Positions 7,546 through 14,925 of a stretch of 25,116 nt of DNA are shown piece after piece. Under the pieces are notes generated by a model, which ran no database searches, was not told the DNA's origin, and saw only the letters and a program-made list of their open reading frames with translations. This DNA comes from CAZZDA01 sp964652585 (GTDB lineage Bacteria; Patescibacteriota; Patescibacteriia; UBA1544): NCBI GenBank assembly GCA_964652585.1, contig CAZZDA010000011.1, forward strand, positions 1 through 25,116, read 5' to 3'. How positions within the stretch are numbered: position 1 is the first letter of the stretch; each line of letters opens with the position of its first letter. A program made the position numbers and the translations under genes.

Positions 7546-7930
7546 ATTTATAGCGATGTGGTTGATAGGGTTGTAGACGAATAAGAGTGGTTGGTCGATA
7601 GTGTTCTTGTATCCAAGATACAAGTTTTTCCGTAAAAGCTTGTTGGTCATAACCAAGGCAAATCACATCCGGTTTATAGAGAGTAATAACTTTATACTTT
7701 TCTTCTCGGTGACCCAGATACGCTTCATGTACCCTTGCTTCTTTCTGTATGGCAGTTAATCGTTCTTCTTCGTTTTGTCGCGGTCTTCTTTTTTTTACTT
7801 CTTCTACTGTTGCGTCCCTTGCGACAATAACGACAAGTCTTTCTCCATATTCCTTTGCTTGCGCAAAAAAATTTCTATGTCCCTTATGCAATCCGTCAAA
7901 TGTTCCGAAAACCATCACTCGTTTGCTCAT
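7517..7930 (-). CDS. RibL-like nucleotidyltransferase (probable FAD synthetase)
   Basis: This 137-residue cytidylyltransferase-fold enzyme has the nucleotide-binding signature GTFDGLHKGH (about residues 9-18, HxGH type). The segment VVIVARDATVEEVKK and the later KPDVICLGYDQQ resemble archaeal RibL FAD synthetases more than TagD glycerol-phosphate cytidylyltransferases, where the equivalent segment differs. The likely reaction is transfer of AMP from ATP to FMN, but CTP-using relatives cannot be excluded without alignment. The C-terminus (LLKTHSS) is encoded by the low-complexity tract at 7505-7545, so it may be a recently acquired tail. The start ATG overlaps the lysS stop by 4 nt (ATGA), which fixes the start and implies coupling. 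Confidence 0.75.
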   Translation of the reverse strand: MSKRVMVFGTFDGLHKGHRNFFAQAKEYGERLVVIVARDATVEEVKKRRPRQNEEERLTAIQKEARVHEAYLGHREEKYKVITLYKPDVICLGYDQQAFTEKLVSWIQEHYRPTTLIRLQPYQPHRYKSSLLKTHSS

Positions 7931-9513
7931 AGCACTTCTTTAAGCCGCTGCAACACAAATTCTCGAGGTAATGCGGTTAAGAACCATCCTGCTTGAGGAC
8001 CGCTGGTTTTATCAAGGAAGACGCGATAGAGCGGTTGAAAAATATCTTTTGGCTGCGCATCAAGCTCTTTTTTTAGTTCATGTAGATATCCGTGCAAATC
8101 TTCGCTTGTCATTTTAGATTCTTGTGACATTTTTTCATAGATATGACGCAATACTTCTTTTTGTATCTTTGTCAGATCTTGCGCTGCCGCGGGTAATGCT
8201 TTTTGCAAAATAAATTTATGCTCTTCTGGAGCATAATGCTCAAGCCAAAGACGCGCATAAGTACTTCGTTCTTCTAAAAGCTCTCTTTCATAAGTAGTAA
8301 GTTTTTTGCCCTTGAGTTTTTCCGCCTCATCATAGATATCAATATGCGGCATTTGTATGAGAAAGACCACCTGGGTAAATCTCATTGTATATGCCCCTTC
8401 TATTTTTTTATCTACTTGTATAAGAGAATATATGCGGGCAAAATCATCATTTTTTTCCGCTACACGATTAAAATAGTGCGCTGCTAAGTTATCATATTCG
8501 TCATAGAGGTTTGGAATGGTTCTACCGTCAGGTATAAAATCTATGGTTTTGCTTGGATCTTTCCGAATCATGAGCAGGCGTACCAGCTCCGGCGGTAAGA
8601 TAGTCATAATAGCGGAAGCGCTTACCCCCTCCCCTTTTGATGAGGACATTTTCTTGCCCCCGACAATAAAAAATTCATAGGGCAGATTATACGGCTCCGG
8701 ATAATCAAATATTTCTTTTGAAATACGCGCCGCAACATCGCGCGATCCGCCGGCTGTTGAATGATCTTTCCCCGCACCCTCAATGTGCACGCCAAACACC
8801 CTCCATTTTGCCGCCCATTCTACTTTCCAGGGCAAGGTAGCACCTCCGTCATAGGGCGACGTATTTCCCTTATGTCCACATCCCTTTGCCCACGTTACTT
8901 GATCAGGAAGGCACTGGTAGGCTACAGTCTCGTCTCTAAATGCATCTACATGGGTCGTACCAACTTTACCGCATGATTCACAAATCACATTAAGAGGAAG
9001 CCAATCTGCCGGTTTTTCCGATCTGCTTACTTCTTTATAAATAGCACGAATATGTTCCGCGTGTTCAAGCGAAAGTCTAATCACCTCATTAAATAATCCT
9101 TTTTTATACGCCTCAAAAAGATGATATCCCTGATATGAAAATCCAAGCTTTTGCAATACCTCTTCTTCAAACTCTTGTTGAAAAAATGCAGCGAAATTTT
9201 TTGCGGAATCATCAGGACTCGGAACTGATGCAAGAGGTTTTCCCATATGAGGATCATATACCTCTTTATCAAGATAGACAGGGAGTCCATCCATAGGATC
9301 AGCATCATTAAATTCCCATAAAAAAGTATGCGGTATACTCTTTTCTTTTAGGATCTGTCCAAGAAGTCCATGCAACACAAATCCTCGCAATGAACCGACA
9401 TGCACGCGACCGGAAAGTGTTTTTTCATCACGAATAACCAGCGGTTTTTTTTCTTGAATTTCCTTTGAAAACCGCTCGATAATTGCATTAATGTGTGTAT
9501 CACCCCAAAACAT
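7927..9513 (-). CDS. lysS: Lysyl-tRNA synthetase, class I
   Basis: This class I-type LysRS (Rossmann fold, 528 residues) charges tRNA-Lys. It is the form seen in most archaea and a minority of bacteria, unlike the usual class II LysS. The HIGH-type motif is HVGS (38-41) within SGRVHVGSLRG, and the KMSKS-type motif is KMSSS (288-292) within GGKKMSSSKGEG. Cysteines in CESC (178-181) and around 201-212 (CGH) suggest a zinc site. GAGKDH and GGSRD in the middle are typical of the family. The C-terminal alpha-helical anticodon-binding region is present. The gene leads a unit with the RibL-like gene and serS. The start at 9513 has no Shine-Dalgarno site, and a promoter-like -10 box lies only 12 nt upstream. 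Confidence 0.96.
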   Translation of the reverse strand: MFWGDTHINAIIERFSKEIQEKKPLVIRDEKTLSGRVHVGSLRGFVLHGLLGQILKEKSIPHTFLWEFNDADPMDGLPVYLDKEVYDPHMGKPLASVPSPDDSAKNFAAFFQQEFEEEVLQKLGFSYQGYHLFEAYKKGLFNEVIRLSLEHAEHIRAIYKEVSRSEKPADWLPLNVICESCGKVGTTHVDAFRDETVAYQCLPDQVTWAKGCGHKGNTSPYDGGATLPWKVEWAAKWRVFGVHIEGAGKDHSTAGGSRDVAARISKEIFDYPEPYNLPYEFFIVGGKKMSSSKGEGVSASAIMTILPPELVRLLMIRKDPSKTIDFIPDGRTIPNLYDEYDNLAAHYFNRVAEKNDDFARIYSLIQVDKKIEGAYTMRFTQVVFLIQMPHIDIYDEAEKLKGKKLTTYERELLEERSTYARLWLEHYAPEEHKFILQKALPAAAQDLTKIQKEVLRHIYEKMSQESKMTSEDLHGYLHELKKELDAQPKDIFQPLYRVFLDKTSGPQAGWFLTALPREFVLQRLKEVL

Positions 9514-9525
9514 AGTACGTGCGTC

Positions 9526-9554
9526 AGTATACGTGTTTTTAGGTCAAAAGTAAA
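9526..9554 (-). promoter_or_regulatory. Probable promoter of lysS, implying a leaderless mRNA
   Basis: Read on the minus strand, TTTACT (9549-9554) and TATACT (9526-9531) are 17 bp apart. The -10 ends 12 nt before the lysS ATG, leaving a leader of only about 6 nt. Confidence 0.45.
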
Positions 9555-9599
9555 GCTAGTGATAGAATTTCAATTTTAGTAGATTATTTATATTTGAGC

Positions 9600-9627
9600 T
9601 TGTATTTTTAGTTGATCAATGTATAAT
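9600..9627 (+). promoter_or_regulatory. Probable promoter of the small gene at 9662
   Basis: A perfect -10 TATAAT (9622-9627) is preceded directly by TG. The -35 is weak: TTGTAT at 9600-9605 with a 16-bp spacer. The predicted leader is about 28 nt. Confidence 0.55.
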
Positions 9628-9661
9628 AACTCATCATTAACTCGTTCTTTGGAGATAAACC

Positions 9662-9898
9662 ATGAGTGAACAATATTGTCAACTCTCTGCACAAGCAGAA
9701 GAGGTTGTGAAGAGATTTCAGAGCGGACAACTTGTTTCAAATCATGAACTTTTAGTTGCTTTCAAAACTCTTGCAGGACTTAGTAGGGCGATAAATGAGG
9801 TCGACGATAACGACATAGGATCAGAGCATCAACCTTTTTATGGTGGACGCTTGATAGAGATGCAACAAGAAATTCTTCGTAGAATGAATCATACTTGA
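9662..9898 (+). CDS. Small soluble protein, function unknown
   Basis: This is a 78-residue acidic, probably helical protein: MSEQYCQLSAQAEEVVKRFQ, then a Leu/Ala-rich helix, an acidic turn (NEVDDNDIGSE) and a final helix (LIEMQQEILRRMN). No membrane span, signal peptide or catalytic motif is visible, and I do not recognise the family. The start is supported by TTTGGAG, with GGAG at 9651-9654, 7 nt before the ATG. The gene has its own -10 box and a strong terminator (9917-9947), so it is a monocistronic unit placed between lysS, which diverges from it, and greA, which converges on it. It is unlike the other three plus-strand small genes in being soluble. Confidence 0.7.
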   Translation: MSEQYCQLSAQAEEVVKRFQSGQLVSNHELLVAFKTLAGLSRAINEVDDNDIGSEHQPFYGGRLIEMQQEILRRMNHT

Positions 9899-9916
9899 AT
9901 AGCATATCTTCGCTCC

Positions 9917-9947
9917 ACGCCTAGCATCATAACTAGGCGTTTTTTTA
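9917..9947 (+). terminator. Intrinsic terminator
   Basis: A perfect 8-bp stem pairs ACGCCTAG (9917-9924) with CTAGGCGT (9933-9940). A run of T residues follows to 9947. Confidence 0.9.
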
Positions 9948-9976
9948 TTTTGTAAGTAGTACGACGCCACCTACCA

Positions 9977-10015
9977 TAAAAAACAAAAGCCCCTCATGCA
10001 TATATTATGAGAGGC
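9977..10015 (-). terminator. Intrinsic terminator of greA
   Basis: On the minus strand GCCTCTCAT and ATGAGGGGC (10007-10015 and 9989-9997) form a 9-bp stem with one wobble pair. It is followed by TTTTGTTTTTT. It faces the plus-strand terminator at 9917. Confidence 0.85.
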
Positions 10016-10045
10016 AATCTATGATTAAGAGGTTATTTTCTTTTT

Positions 10046-10501
10046 TTACTGAATTTCCTTCACCGTATAGGTTACCTCGCCGCTTGGAACCGTGACCAAA
10101 ATCTCGTCACCTTTCTTCTTTCCTAAAAAAGCCTTGCCAAGAGGTGATTCGTGCGATATTTTTCCGCTGACCGGATCCGCTTCATTTGCACCAACCACAT
10201 GAAATTCCTGGTGTCCACCGTTAATTTTTACCTTAACTCGCGATCCGATACTTACACTATCTCCGCCGCTTTGTTTTTTTACCACCGTTGCGCTATTGAT
10301 CATTTGCTCAAGCTCTATGATTCTTCCTTCAATAAATCCCTGCTCTTCTTTTGCGTCCGCGTACTCTGCGTTTTCTGAAAGATCGCCAAGATCTTTTGCT
10401 TTTCCGATACGCTTCGCCACTTCTTTACGTCGTACATTTTTCAGTTCATCTAATTCTTCCTGCGCTTTTTTAAGTCCTTTGGGTGTGAGATATGATGGCA
10501 T
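10046..10501 (-). CDS. greA: Transcription elongation factor GreA
   Basis: This 151-residue protein inserts its coiled coil into the RNA polymerase secondary channel and stimulates cleavage of backtracked RNA. The N-terminal coiled coil spans about residues 7-72. At its tip is DLGDLSENAEYADAKEEQ, which carries the acidic residues that act at the polymerase active site. The C-terminal FKBP-like domain includes VSIGSRVKVKI, ADPVSGKISHESPLGKAFLGKKKGDEI and VTYTVKEIQ. The start at 10501 (MPSYLTPKG) matches the family; the longer open frame upstream overlaps the end of mrdA and is not used. It has its own promoter (10533-10561) and terminator but no Shine-Dalgarno site. It occupies the position after mrdA where many bacteria have rodA. 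Confidence 0.96.
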   Translation of the reverse strand: MPSYLTPKGLKKAQEELDELKNVRRKEVAKRIGKAKDLGDLSENAEYADAKEEQGFIEGRIIELEQMINSATVVKKQSGGDSVSIGSRVKVKINGGHQEFHVVGANEADPVSGKISHESPLGKAFLGKKKGDEILVTVPSGEVTYTVKEIQ

Positions 10502-10532
10502 AATTATTTTTTTAAAAATTACGAGCCCAAAC

Positions 10533-10561
10533 ACCATACCGCAAAAATACACTGTTGTCAA
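10533..10561 (-). promoter_or_regulatory. Promoter of greA
   Basis: On the minus strand a perfect TTGACA (10556-10561) and TATGGT (10533-10538) are 17 bp apart. The predicted leader is about 25 nt and AU-rich, without a Shine-Dalgarno site. Confidence 0.65.
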
Positions 10562-10601
10562 TAATGGCGTCCACACTGCATTGTTAGAGTCATGGCTACG
10601 A

Positions 10602-12569
10602 TTACTGTTGCGCTCTGTGCTTCGCATACCACTCAAATATTTCTCTTGCAACCGGCACGGCGGCACTACTCCCCTCACCTCCCTCTTCAATAAGAACCGT
10701 TACCACGATCTCCGACTGCTCGTAAGGTGCAAAGCCGGTAAACCACGCGTGATTTTCCTTGGTTGAATGCCATTGTGCCGTACCGGTTTTTCCAGCAGTT
10801 TGTATAGGAAGGAGAGATAGTCCACGGGCACTTCCTTGCGTTACCGCCGCCCGCATGCCATTACGTATCGCCTGAATCTCTGATGACGTATCGGAAAAGT
10901 CATGAGATACCTTTGATTTAAAGCGGGTAATCGTTTCATCTGTAACCGGATCTTTAAACGACAAGACAAGGTGCGGCCGGTAGAGCGTGTCGCCATTCGC
11001 AAAGACACTTGTGTATGCCGCTACCTGAAGCGGTGTAACTAACACATCACCCTGTCCGATGGCAAAATGATAGGTATCGCCGATATACCACCGTTCGTTC
11101 TTCGTTGCTTCTTTCCATGAAGGTGTGGGAATCAACCCTGCCGCCTCCACGGGCAAATCAATGCCAAGTGGCGCGCTTAAACCAAAAAGGGCCGCGTAGC
11201 GCGCGAGAGCATCCGCTCCAACACCCTGCTGGTTTTCATAACCGCCGCCTACCGTATAAAAATACGTATTGACCGATTCGGCTATTGCCTTGCGTAAGTT
11301 TGTAGCGCCATGGCCACCGGCTTTCCAATCGGGAAAAAACCATTGATTAATCGCAATACCTCCCGTACTCCATATAGTTGTCTGCGAAGTAATAACACCC
11401 TCCATAAGACCTGCATAGCTCGTGATCAATTTGAATGTTGATCCCGATGGGTACGTTCCGGCAAGCGCCCGCGGAAATAATGGCTGATCTTCATTGTTAA
11501 GCAAGTCAGCATATTTCTTTTTTTCTATACCCTGCGCAAAGAGATTTGGATCATATGTCGGAAGACTCACCAAAGCCTTGACCGCACCATCTCTCGGATC
11601 AAGCGCTACGACCGCTCCTCTCTTCTTTCCGCCGTTCCGCAATTGCGTACGAAGAGCTTTTTCCGCCGCTTTTTGCAGTTCATAGTCAAGAGTCAATGTT
11701 AATGCCAGTCCGGGAAGAGACGCATCTTGCGATACAGTATGACCGCGCTCGCCAAAGGCATTCACTTCATACACAAGCGACCCTCCCGTTCCCCGAAGCT
11801 CCTTATCGTACTGCTTTTCCAGTCCAGTTTTTCCTACATGAGTTTCAGAAAGCATGACCTCCGAGGGTAAAATATCCGCTTCTTTTTCTGAAGGCTCTCC
11901 AAGATAACCCATCACATGAGCGAGAGACGCCGCTTCCTCAATGGAAGAATATAGTCGCTCTGTTGTACTGATCACCTTTATATGAGGAAAACGATACTGC
12001 TCCGATGATATACGCAGCATTTCCTCATACGCAAGATCATCTGCAAATATAAATATTTCTTCACTATCTTTCTCAAGAGAGAGGAAGTCCTCTTGGACAA
12101 GTGTATCAATTACAACGTATGGAATGAGAGCGTCAAGCAGCTCTCTGCGTTCATTACGCAGTTCTGGAATAAAATCGTGCGCAAGAGAAAGGGTAAAACG
12201 TGCACGATTTTGCACGAGCAATACACCATGGGCATCATAAATAAATCCGCGACTGGCAGGTGTATGAATGGTGATAAGACGATTTCGCTCCGCTCGAGAA
12301 AGATATTCCGATCCTACATAGAGCTGTAAATAGCCAAGTCGAAACAAGAGTATGGATAACACTCCAACGATACCCCACCAAAAGATCCATAAACGCGTAT
12401 CAGATAGAAAGGTGCCAATAAATTGCTGGCTATGCACCGTTTCTTCTGTAGTACTTCTTGCGGCCGGAGTTGCAAAAAGTTCATCTGCTTCATGCCGTGC
12501 ATAAGGACGATAGAGACGCATTGTTTTATGGAGGCGCGTCGGAATACGAAAATAGTCTTTATGACGCAT
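10602..12569 (-). CDS. mrdA: Penicillin-binding protein 2 (elongasome transpeptidase)
   Basis: This class B penicillin-binding protein cross-links peptidoglycan during side-wall growth with MreB/C/D. One membrane anchor lies at about residues 60-82, preceded by a 58-residue basic cytoplasmic tail. The dimerisation region includes ASRGFIYDAHG (about 105-115) and VGKTGLEKQYDKELRG. The transpeptidase domain has the acyl-serine motif STFK (Ser377, Lys380), SVN (432-434) and KTG (594-596). The length of 655 residues is normal. The start overlaps the mreD stop by 11 nt; an alternative ATG at 12521 would shorten the tail. The partner rodA is not in the window. Confidence 0.95.
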   Translation of the reverse strand: MRHKDYFRIPTRLHKTMRLYRPYARHEADELFATPAARSTTEETVHSQQFIGTFLSDTRLWIFWWGIVGVLSILLFRLGYLQLYVGSEYLSRAERNRLITIHTPASRGFIYDAHGVLLVQNRARFTLSLAHDFIPELRNERRELLDALIPYVVIDTLVQEDFLSLEKDSEEIFIFADDLAYEEMLRISSEQYRFPHIKVISTTERLYSSIEEAASLAHVMGYLGEPSEKEADILPSEVMLSETHVGKTGLEKQYDKELRGTGGSLVYEVNAFGERGHTVSQDASLPGLALTLTLDYELQKAAEKALRTQLRNGGKKRGAVVALDPRDGAVKALVSLPTYDPNLFAQGIEKKKYADLLNNEDQPLFPRALAGTYPSGSTFKLITSYAGLMEGVITSQTTIWSTGGIAINQWFFPDWKAGGHGATNLRKAIAESVNTYFYTVGGGYENQQGVGADALARYAALFGLSAPLGIDLPVEAAGLIPTPSWKEATKNERWYIGDTYHFAIGQGDVLVTPLQVAAYTSVFANGDTLYRPHLVLSFKDPVTDETITRFKSKVSHDFSDTSSEIQAIRNGMRAAVTQGSARGLSLLPIQTAGKTGTAQWHSTKENHAWFTGFAPYEQSEIVVTVLIEEGGEGSSAAVPVAREIFEWYAKHRAQQ

Positions 12570-13017
12570 ATATATGCCGCGGCTTCACAAATAAAAGAAA
12601 AAGCGCCCCTGCGGAAAGAATGGCTATGACACTGCCGGAAAATGGGATTGCATACACCGTTGCAAGGCGCATAACTCCCAACCATATGCCGCAACTAAGA
12701 AAAAAGAGGGAGATCGTACTCCACCAATAGTGCTGCGTAACAATATAGCGCTGCAACAAAAACACCGCTCCCGCTATACCATAGAAAGCGACAAGCTGCA
12801 GACCGTTGTGAGAAAAAGAAAATAATCCTTGTATCACCCCGCCTGCCATCAATACAATAAGCGAAAGAGAGAGTCTGTATTGCAAAAGCAGCGCTATGCC
12901 AGTTACAAAAATAACTAATGCACTTTCTATGCGCGCACCGGCAAAAAAACCTACTAAAGGCACGAGTAGAGCGCTCACACCTACAAAAAGCAGTATAGTG
13001 CGTATGATATCACGCAT
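12559..13017 (-). CDS. mreD: MreD-like rod-shape membrane protein
   Basis: This 152-residue, very hydrophobic protein has about five membrane spans and few charged residues, as expected for MreD. MreD is the small integral membrane partner of MreC in the elongasome. Sequence identity in this family is low, so the call depends mainly on position: it starts 3 nt after mreC and overlaps mrdA at its end, giving the classic mreB-mreC-mreD-mrdA order. No enzymatic motif is present or expected. Confidence 0.85.
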   Translation of the reverse strand: MRDIIRTILLFVGVSALLVPLVGFFAGARIESALVIFVTGIALLLQYRLSLSLIVLMAGGVIQGLFSFSHNGLQLVAFYGIAGAVFLLQRYIVTQHYWWSTISLFFLSCGIWLGVMRLATVYAIPFSGSVIAILSAGALFLLFVKPRHIYAS

Positions 13018-13020
13018 ATT

Positions 13021-13866
13021 TTAGAGATCTTCTATAGACACCATAGTGTCTACGTGTAAAATACTCAGATTGCGCAGTGTTGTATAAGAAACGTCAGGCT
13101 GTACACGCGCAGCTTGGAATACATCGTTTGCCGTATGAGTTACCTCATCTACCGTTCCTATACGAAGACCGTACGGCACTTCCGGCACAACACCGGCCGA
13201 TACTATACTATCACCCTCCTCTAAAACAAAAGACAATGGAATATGTTGGAGCTGCAAGCCAAAACCGGCGGTACCCCGTACAAGCCCTATAGGTGTTTCT
13301 GCACCTTCGGAATCTTCCCGCGTTGCCGGTATGGCAAGCCCTTCATTGGTCAGCAGCATTACCAGAGCGCTCGTCTCGTATACATCTGTTACCCGTCCGA
13401 CAAGCACTGATCCTTGCACTACAGCCGCGTCCCCGCTCTGCACCATATCTTGTTTTCCTTTATCAATACGCACTACATGTGGATTTAAAAATGGTGTACG
13501 TCCTATAATACGGCTTGGAATAAATTTCCATGCTTGCTGTTCTTCACGTATGTCAAGTTGCTGCCTAAGTTCTTGGTTTTCTCTTTTGAGATCCGCGACA
13601 CGTATCATCTCTTTTCGTAAAATCTCTATTTCCTGTTCAAGATAGGCGTTCTCCAGCACCAATTCTTCACGCTCCTTATGTACCGCAATAAATTCTTGCG
13701 TTCCTACTCCTGCTAAATACGCAACTTTTTCTATCGGGAGCAGTATTTTTTGTATCCATTGTACTCTTCCATTAAAAAACGGTATGTAAAATATCGCTAA
13801 AACAACTATGACAAAGATGGTCGCTACAAACCATGGGTAGCGCGCGTGACGACGAGTATTGACCAT
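13021..13866 (-). CDS. mreC: Rod-shape-determining protein MreC
   Basis: This 281-residue bitopic protein connects cytoplasmic MreB filaments with PBP2 outside the membrane. A single span lies at about residues 12-31, followed by a long heptad-rich coiled coil at about 62-112 (KEREELVLENAYLEQEIEIL and onward). The two-lobed beta domain includes RIIGRTPFLNPHVVRIDKG, GSVLVGRVTDV, TNEGLAIPATRED and VPYGLRIGTVDEV, the last typical of MreC. It begins 18 nt after the mreB stop and ends 3 nt before mreD, so it is translated within the same unit. Confidence 0.95.
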   Translation of the reverse strand: MVNTRRHARYPWFVATIFVIVVLAIFYIPFFNGRVQWIQKILLPIEKVAYLAGVGTQEFIAVHKEREELVLENAYLEQEIEILRKEMIRVADLKRENQELRQQLDIREEQQAWKFIPSRIIGRTPFLNPHVVRIDKGKQDMVQSGDAAVVQGSVLVGRVTDVYETSALVMLLTNEGLAIPATREDSEGAETPIGLVRGTAGFGLQLQHIPLSFVLEEGDSIVSAGVVPEVPYGLRIGTVDEVTHTANDVFQAARVQPDVSYTTLRNLSILHVDTMVSIEDL

Positions 13867-13884
13867 ACATTTTCAAACAGTTTC

Positions 13885-14919
13885 TTACTGGGCTGAAGGG
13901 ATACTTACTTCCTTGAGAAGAGAAAGATCTTGCAAGACGATACCTGTTCCGCGCACCATGGCGGTGAGCGGATCATTGGCAACATGCACCGGTACCTTTG
14001 CTTCTTCTTCCATAAGAGCGTCAAGACCGCGAATAAGCGCTCCGCCGCCGGTAAGAACTATTCCCTTGCTGTAAATGTCAGCAACAAGCTCCGGCGGCGT
14101 TGCTTCTAGCACCTCTTTTACCTGTTCAATAATAGTATGAACGGAACGCATGAGCATATCACGAATCTCCGTATCATGAACAATAACTTCCTTGGGAAGT
14201 CCCGTACCAAGATCCCTTCCCCGCATAGACACTTCCAAGGGCTCTTCAAGAGGCACGACGGAACCAACGCTAATTTTGATATCTTCCGCAATGCGTTCGC
14301 CAAGCAGCAAATTAAATTTTTCACGGGCATAATGCACAATATCTCTATTGAACTCATCGCCAGCTATACGAAGCGATTTAGAGGTTACGACACCGCCGAG
14401 CGATAAGACCGCTATATCGGTTGTACCGCCGCCAATATCAACGATCATGCTTGCCATAGCCTCTTGAATGGGCAGTCCCGCGCCAATGGCCGCTGAGGTT
14501 ACCTCTTCTATTAAAAATACTTCTTTAGCGCCTGCTGACAACACCGCGTCTTCCACCGCCTTTTTTTCAACTTCCGTGATGTCCAAGGGGATACCTATCA
14601 CAACGGAAGGGCGCGCAAATAACGCAAAGCGTTCTTTTCTTACTTTATCAAGAAAATACTTCATCATTTTTTCCGTCACTTCAAAGTCAGAAATAATACC
14701 ATCGCTCAATGGCCGTGTTGCCACGATATGCGCGGGAGTTTTACCAACCATTTTTTTTGCATCCTCGCCAACCGCCAACACTTCATTGGTTCGTGTATTA
14801 ATCGCTACAACCGACGGTTCGTTGATCACAATACCGCGATCATGCACACACACTAAAACGTTGGCAGTTCCCAGATCAATGCCTAAATTTTTTGAAAAAG
14901 TATGAGGTAGACGAACCAT
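13885..14919 (-). CDS. mreB: Rod-shape-determining protein MreB (first copy)
   Basis: This 344-residue bacterial actin polymerises on ATP at the membrane and guides side-wall synthesis. The actin-fold motifs are clear: phosphate 1 GIDLGTAN (13-20), GIVINEPSVVAI, phosphate 2 DIGGGTTDIAVLSLGG (161-176), the connector GDEFNRDI, and the adenosine motif GIVLTGGGALIRGLD. It starts 6 nt after proS and is followed by mreC, so it is part of the proS-mreBCD-mrdA run. A second, diverged MreB lies at 21663-22676; this copy has the canonical motifs and gene order and is the likely main elongasome actin. Confidence 0.97.
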   Translation of the reverse strand: MVRLPHTFSKNLGIDLGTANVLVCVHDRGIVINEPSVVAINTRTNEVLAVGEDAKKMVGKTPAHIVATRPLSDGIISDFEVTEKMMKYFLDKVRKERFALFARPSVVIGIPLDITEVEKKAVEDAVLSAGAKEVFLIEEVTSAAIGAGLPIQEAMASMIVDIGGGTTDIAVLSLGGVVTSKSLRIAGDEFNRDIVHYAREKFNLLLGERIAEDIKISVGSVVPLEEPLEVSMRGRDLGTGLPKEVIVHDTEIRDMLMRSVHTIIEQVKEVLEATPPELVADIYSKGIVLTGGGALIRGLDALMEEEAKVPVHVANDPLTAMVRGTGIVLQDLSLLKEVSIPSAQ

Positions 14920-14925
14920 ATAAAT

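Noticed and set aside
4673..7930. Recoded UGA (Gracilibacteria-type genetic code)
   Set aside because: TGA acts as a normal stop in the aminotransferase and lysS, where it forms ATGA overlaps, and also ends the gene at 9662-9898. No in-frame TGA is needed in any gene.
9899..10045. tRNA or other RNA gene in the spacer between the small gene and greA
   Set aside because: The spacer is fully explained by two facing terminators. No cloverleaf or known RNA motif is visible.
14468..14905. Long open frame on the plus strand opposite mreB
   Set aside because: It is the antisense of a strongly supported gene, with no start signal or domain. Its length follows from the codon use of mreB.
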